The notes under the pieces: generated by a model
What the model saw: the letters and a program-made list of their open reading frames with translations, nothing else
What the model was told of the DNA's origin: nothing
The model's database searches: none
From: Betaproteobacteria bacterium
Lineage (GTDB): Bacteria > Pseudomonadota > Gammaproteobacteria > Burkholderiales > SG8-41
DNA: 33,914 bases
NCBI GenBank assembly: GCA_947476215.1
Contig: CANJQI010000001.1
Location: forward strand, 93,260-127,173
Reading direction: 5' to 3'
Part shown: piece after piece, positions 33,310-33,914 of the stretch
How positions within the stretch are numbered: position 1 is the stretch's first letter
Layout of the letters: the number at the start of each line of letters is the position of its first letter
Made by a program: the position numbers and the translations under genes

Positions 33310-33420
33310 TCGTATTCCTTCGTGTGTGTGCCGTTGGGGCCAACGGTCAGGCGGCGGGCGGATACATCCGCGTATGTATACTCTCTCACTTTAGAGAAAT
33401 TGATCGGCTTGGTCAACCTC

Positions 33421-33440
33421 CTCCACTCACCTCCACTCAC
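33421..33440. repeat. Perfect 10-bp tandem duplication
   Basis: CTCCACTCAC at 33421-33430 is repeated at 33431-33440, upstream of the receiver gene. Probably replication slippage; no regulatory role is evident. Confidence 0.8.
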
Positions 33441-33598
33441 CGGGCAGTCTGCGGGCAAATGGCCGCGTTTTTTGATTTCATCTTGTGTCAGGCCAGTCAC
33501 TACACAGTAGCGTAGCGCGTCCGAATCGTATTGGTTGCTGAGAATTCGAATCAAATCGAATCCGTCTACGCGCGGGATATGTCATCGTGAGCGTGTGA

Positions 33599-33645
33599 TG
33601 AATTTCTAATGAACCGAGATTTTCCATTGGCCTGAATTTCTAATG
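33599..33645. repeat. Pair of 13-bp direct repeats beside the insertion sequence
   Basis: TGAATTTCTAATG at 33599-33611 and again at 33633-33645. The second copy is preceded by CC (33631), a common first dinucleotide of IS1380-family ends, so the left terminal inverted repeat may begin there (inference). The right end of the element lies outside the window and cannot be compared. Confidence 0.55.
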
Positions 33646-33731
33646 GAAACCATTATAGGAAGTCATTGATGTATAAGCCTTTTATGGTAGTTTCGGCGTA
33701 GAATTTGTTATCGCTATTTAGGGACGGGGAA

Positions 33732-33914
33732 ATGATGGGATTTGACCTACGTTTTTCTGACAAGGAAATCACGGCTTGGGGCGCAATGGCGGTGATGAAA
33801 CGGATGTTGGAGCACCTGCAGTTTGATGCGGCACTGATGGCGTGTGGCTTGCCCCAACCGGGCAGCAATCGCGGCTATCGGCCGGAACAACTCATCACCC
33901 AATTCATGCTCTCG
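33732..33914 (+). CDS. IS1380-type transposase, N-terminal part (runs off the window)
   Basis: 61 codons from the ATG at 33732 (a second ATG follows directly) to the window edge without a stop. GGGGA precedes it. The visible protein has FSDKEITAWGAMAVMKRMLE, FDAALMACGLPQPG and SNRGYRPEQLITQFMLS, the N-terminal pattern of IS1380-family DDE transposases. The catalytic domain lies outside the window. It marks the edge of the accessory region and offers a source of rearrangement. Confidence 0.82.
   Translation, partial: MMGFDLRFSDKEITAWGAMAVMKRMLEHLQFDAALMACGLPQPGSNRGYRPEQLITQFMLS

Larger units (their letters stand above)
33310..33731. other. Intergenic region between the sensory operon and the insertion sequence
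   Basis: About 420 bp. It should carry the promoter of the minus-strand receiver operon and the left end of the IS1380-type element. A perfect 10-bp tandem duplication (CTCCACTCAC at 33421-33440) and two 13-bp direct repeats (TGAATTTCTAATG) are present. A minus-strand open frame at 33285-33554 has no family-like content and is not called. Confidence 0.5.

Noticed and set aside
33285-33554. Minus-strand open frame of 89 codons upstream of the receiver gene
   Set aside because: No family-like motifs, overlaps the receiver start and contains the 10-bp tandem duplication; probably chance.
1-33914. CRISPR arrays, tRNA, rRNA genes and phage att sites
   Set aside because: I saw no regularly spaced repeats, no cloverleaf-like or conserved rRNA sequence and no integrase gene. 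Not tested by software.

Overview
The window looks like a chromosomal segment of a Betaproteobacterium, probably Burkholderiales-like. This rests on the yhbY/rlmE/ftsH/folP/glmM order, the many Bug/TctC-type solute receptors, the MmgE/PrpD paralogues and the IS1380-type transposase. The assignment is an inference from gene content; no rRNA or other marker is present.

Positions 1-5441 are a conserved housekeeping block. yhbY is divergent from rlmE, then come ftsH, folP and glmM, the same neighbourhood as in Escherichia coli. Positions 5476-6988 are a short arsenic module: a promoter with a perfect 8-bp inverted-repeat operator, a single-chain ArsR-ArsC fusion, and an overlapping aquaglyceroporin gene whose frame is broken by one extra base.

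Positions 7028-13498 form a six-gene minus-strand run. Transcription order is Bug receptor, a UGSC-family protein with an in-frame TGA, a 381-residue partner of unknown function, MmgE/PrpD, Bug receptor, MmgE/PrpD. The TGA of the UGSC gene lies exactly at the U of the U-G-S-C motif. It is followed by a stem-loop with the position and shape of a bacterial SECIS element, so this is very probably a selenoprotein. Its stop overlaps the partner's start as ATGA, suggesting the two products act together. A decayed Bug gene follows at 13708-14489.

Positions 14805-16965 hold an exported protein of unknown function and, convergent to it, a Ser/Thr protein kinase with a duplicated C-terminal domain. Positions 17367-27076 form a plus-strand catabolic cluster: a Bug receptor, a three-subunit molybdenum hydroxylase (large, FAD and 2Fe-2S subunits), a decayed CapA/SDR chimera, a second Bug receptor, an MmgE/PrpD protein and a canonical PrpD (2-methylcitrate dehydratase). 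The cluster plausibly takes up an unknown carboxylate and oxidises, hydrates or dehydrates it. Positions 27119-28674 are debris: two Bug fragments fused head to head and a 5'-truncated amidohydrolase.

Positions 28752-33309 (minus strand) are a sensory operon: a CheY-like receiver, an ABC-type periplasmic ligand-binding protein without a transporter, and a large multi-PAS hybrid-free histidine kinase. The window ends inside an IS1380-type transposase gene. Overall the picture is a housekeeping block followed by an accessory region that keeps duplicating and discarding Bug receptors and hydratase/dehydratase paralogues. The most notable item is the UGSC selenoprotein operon.
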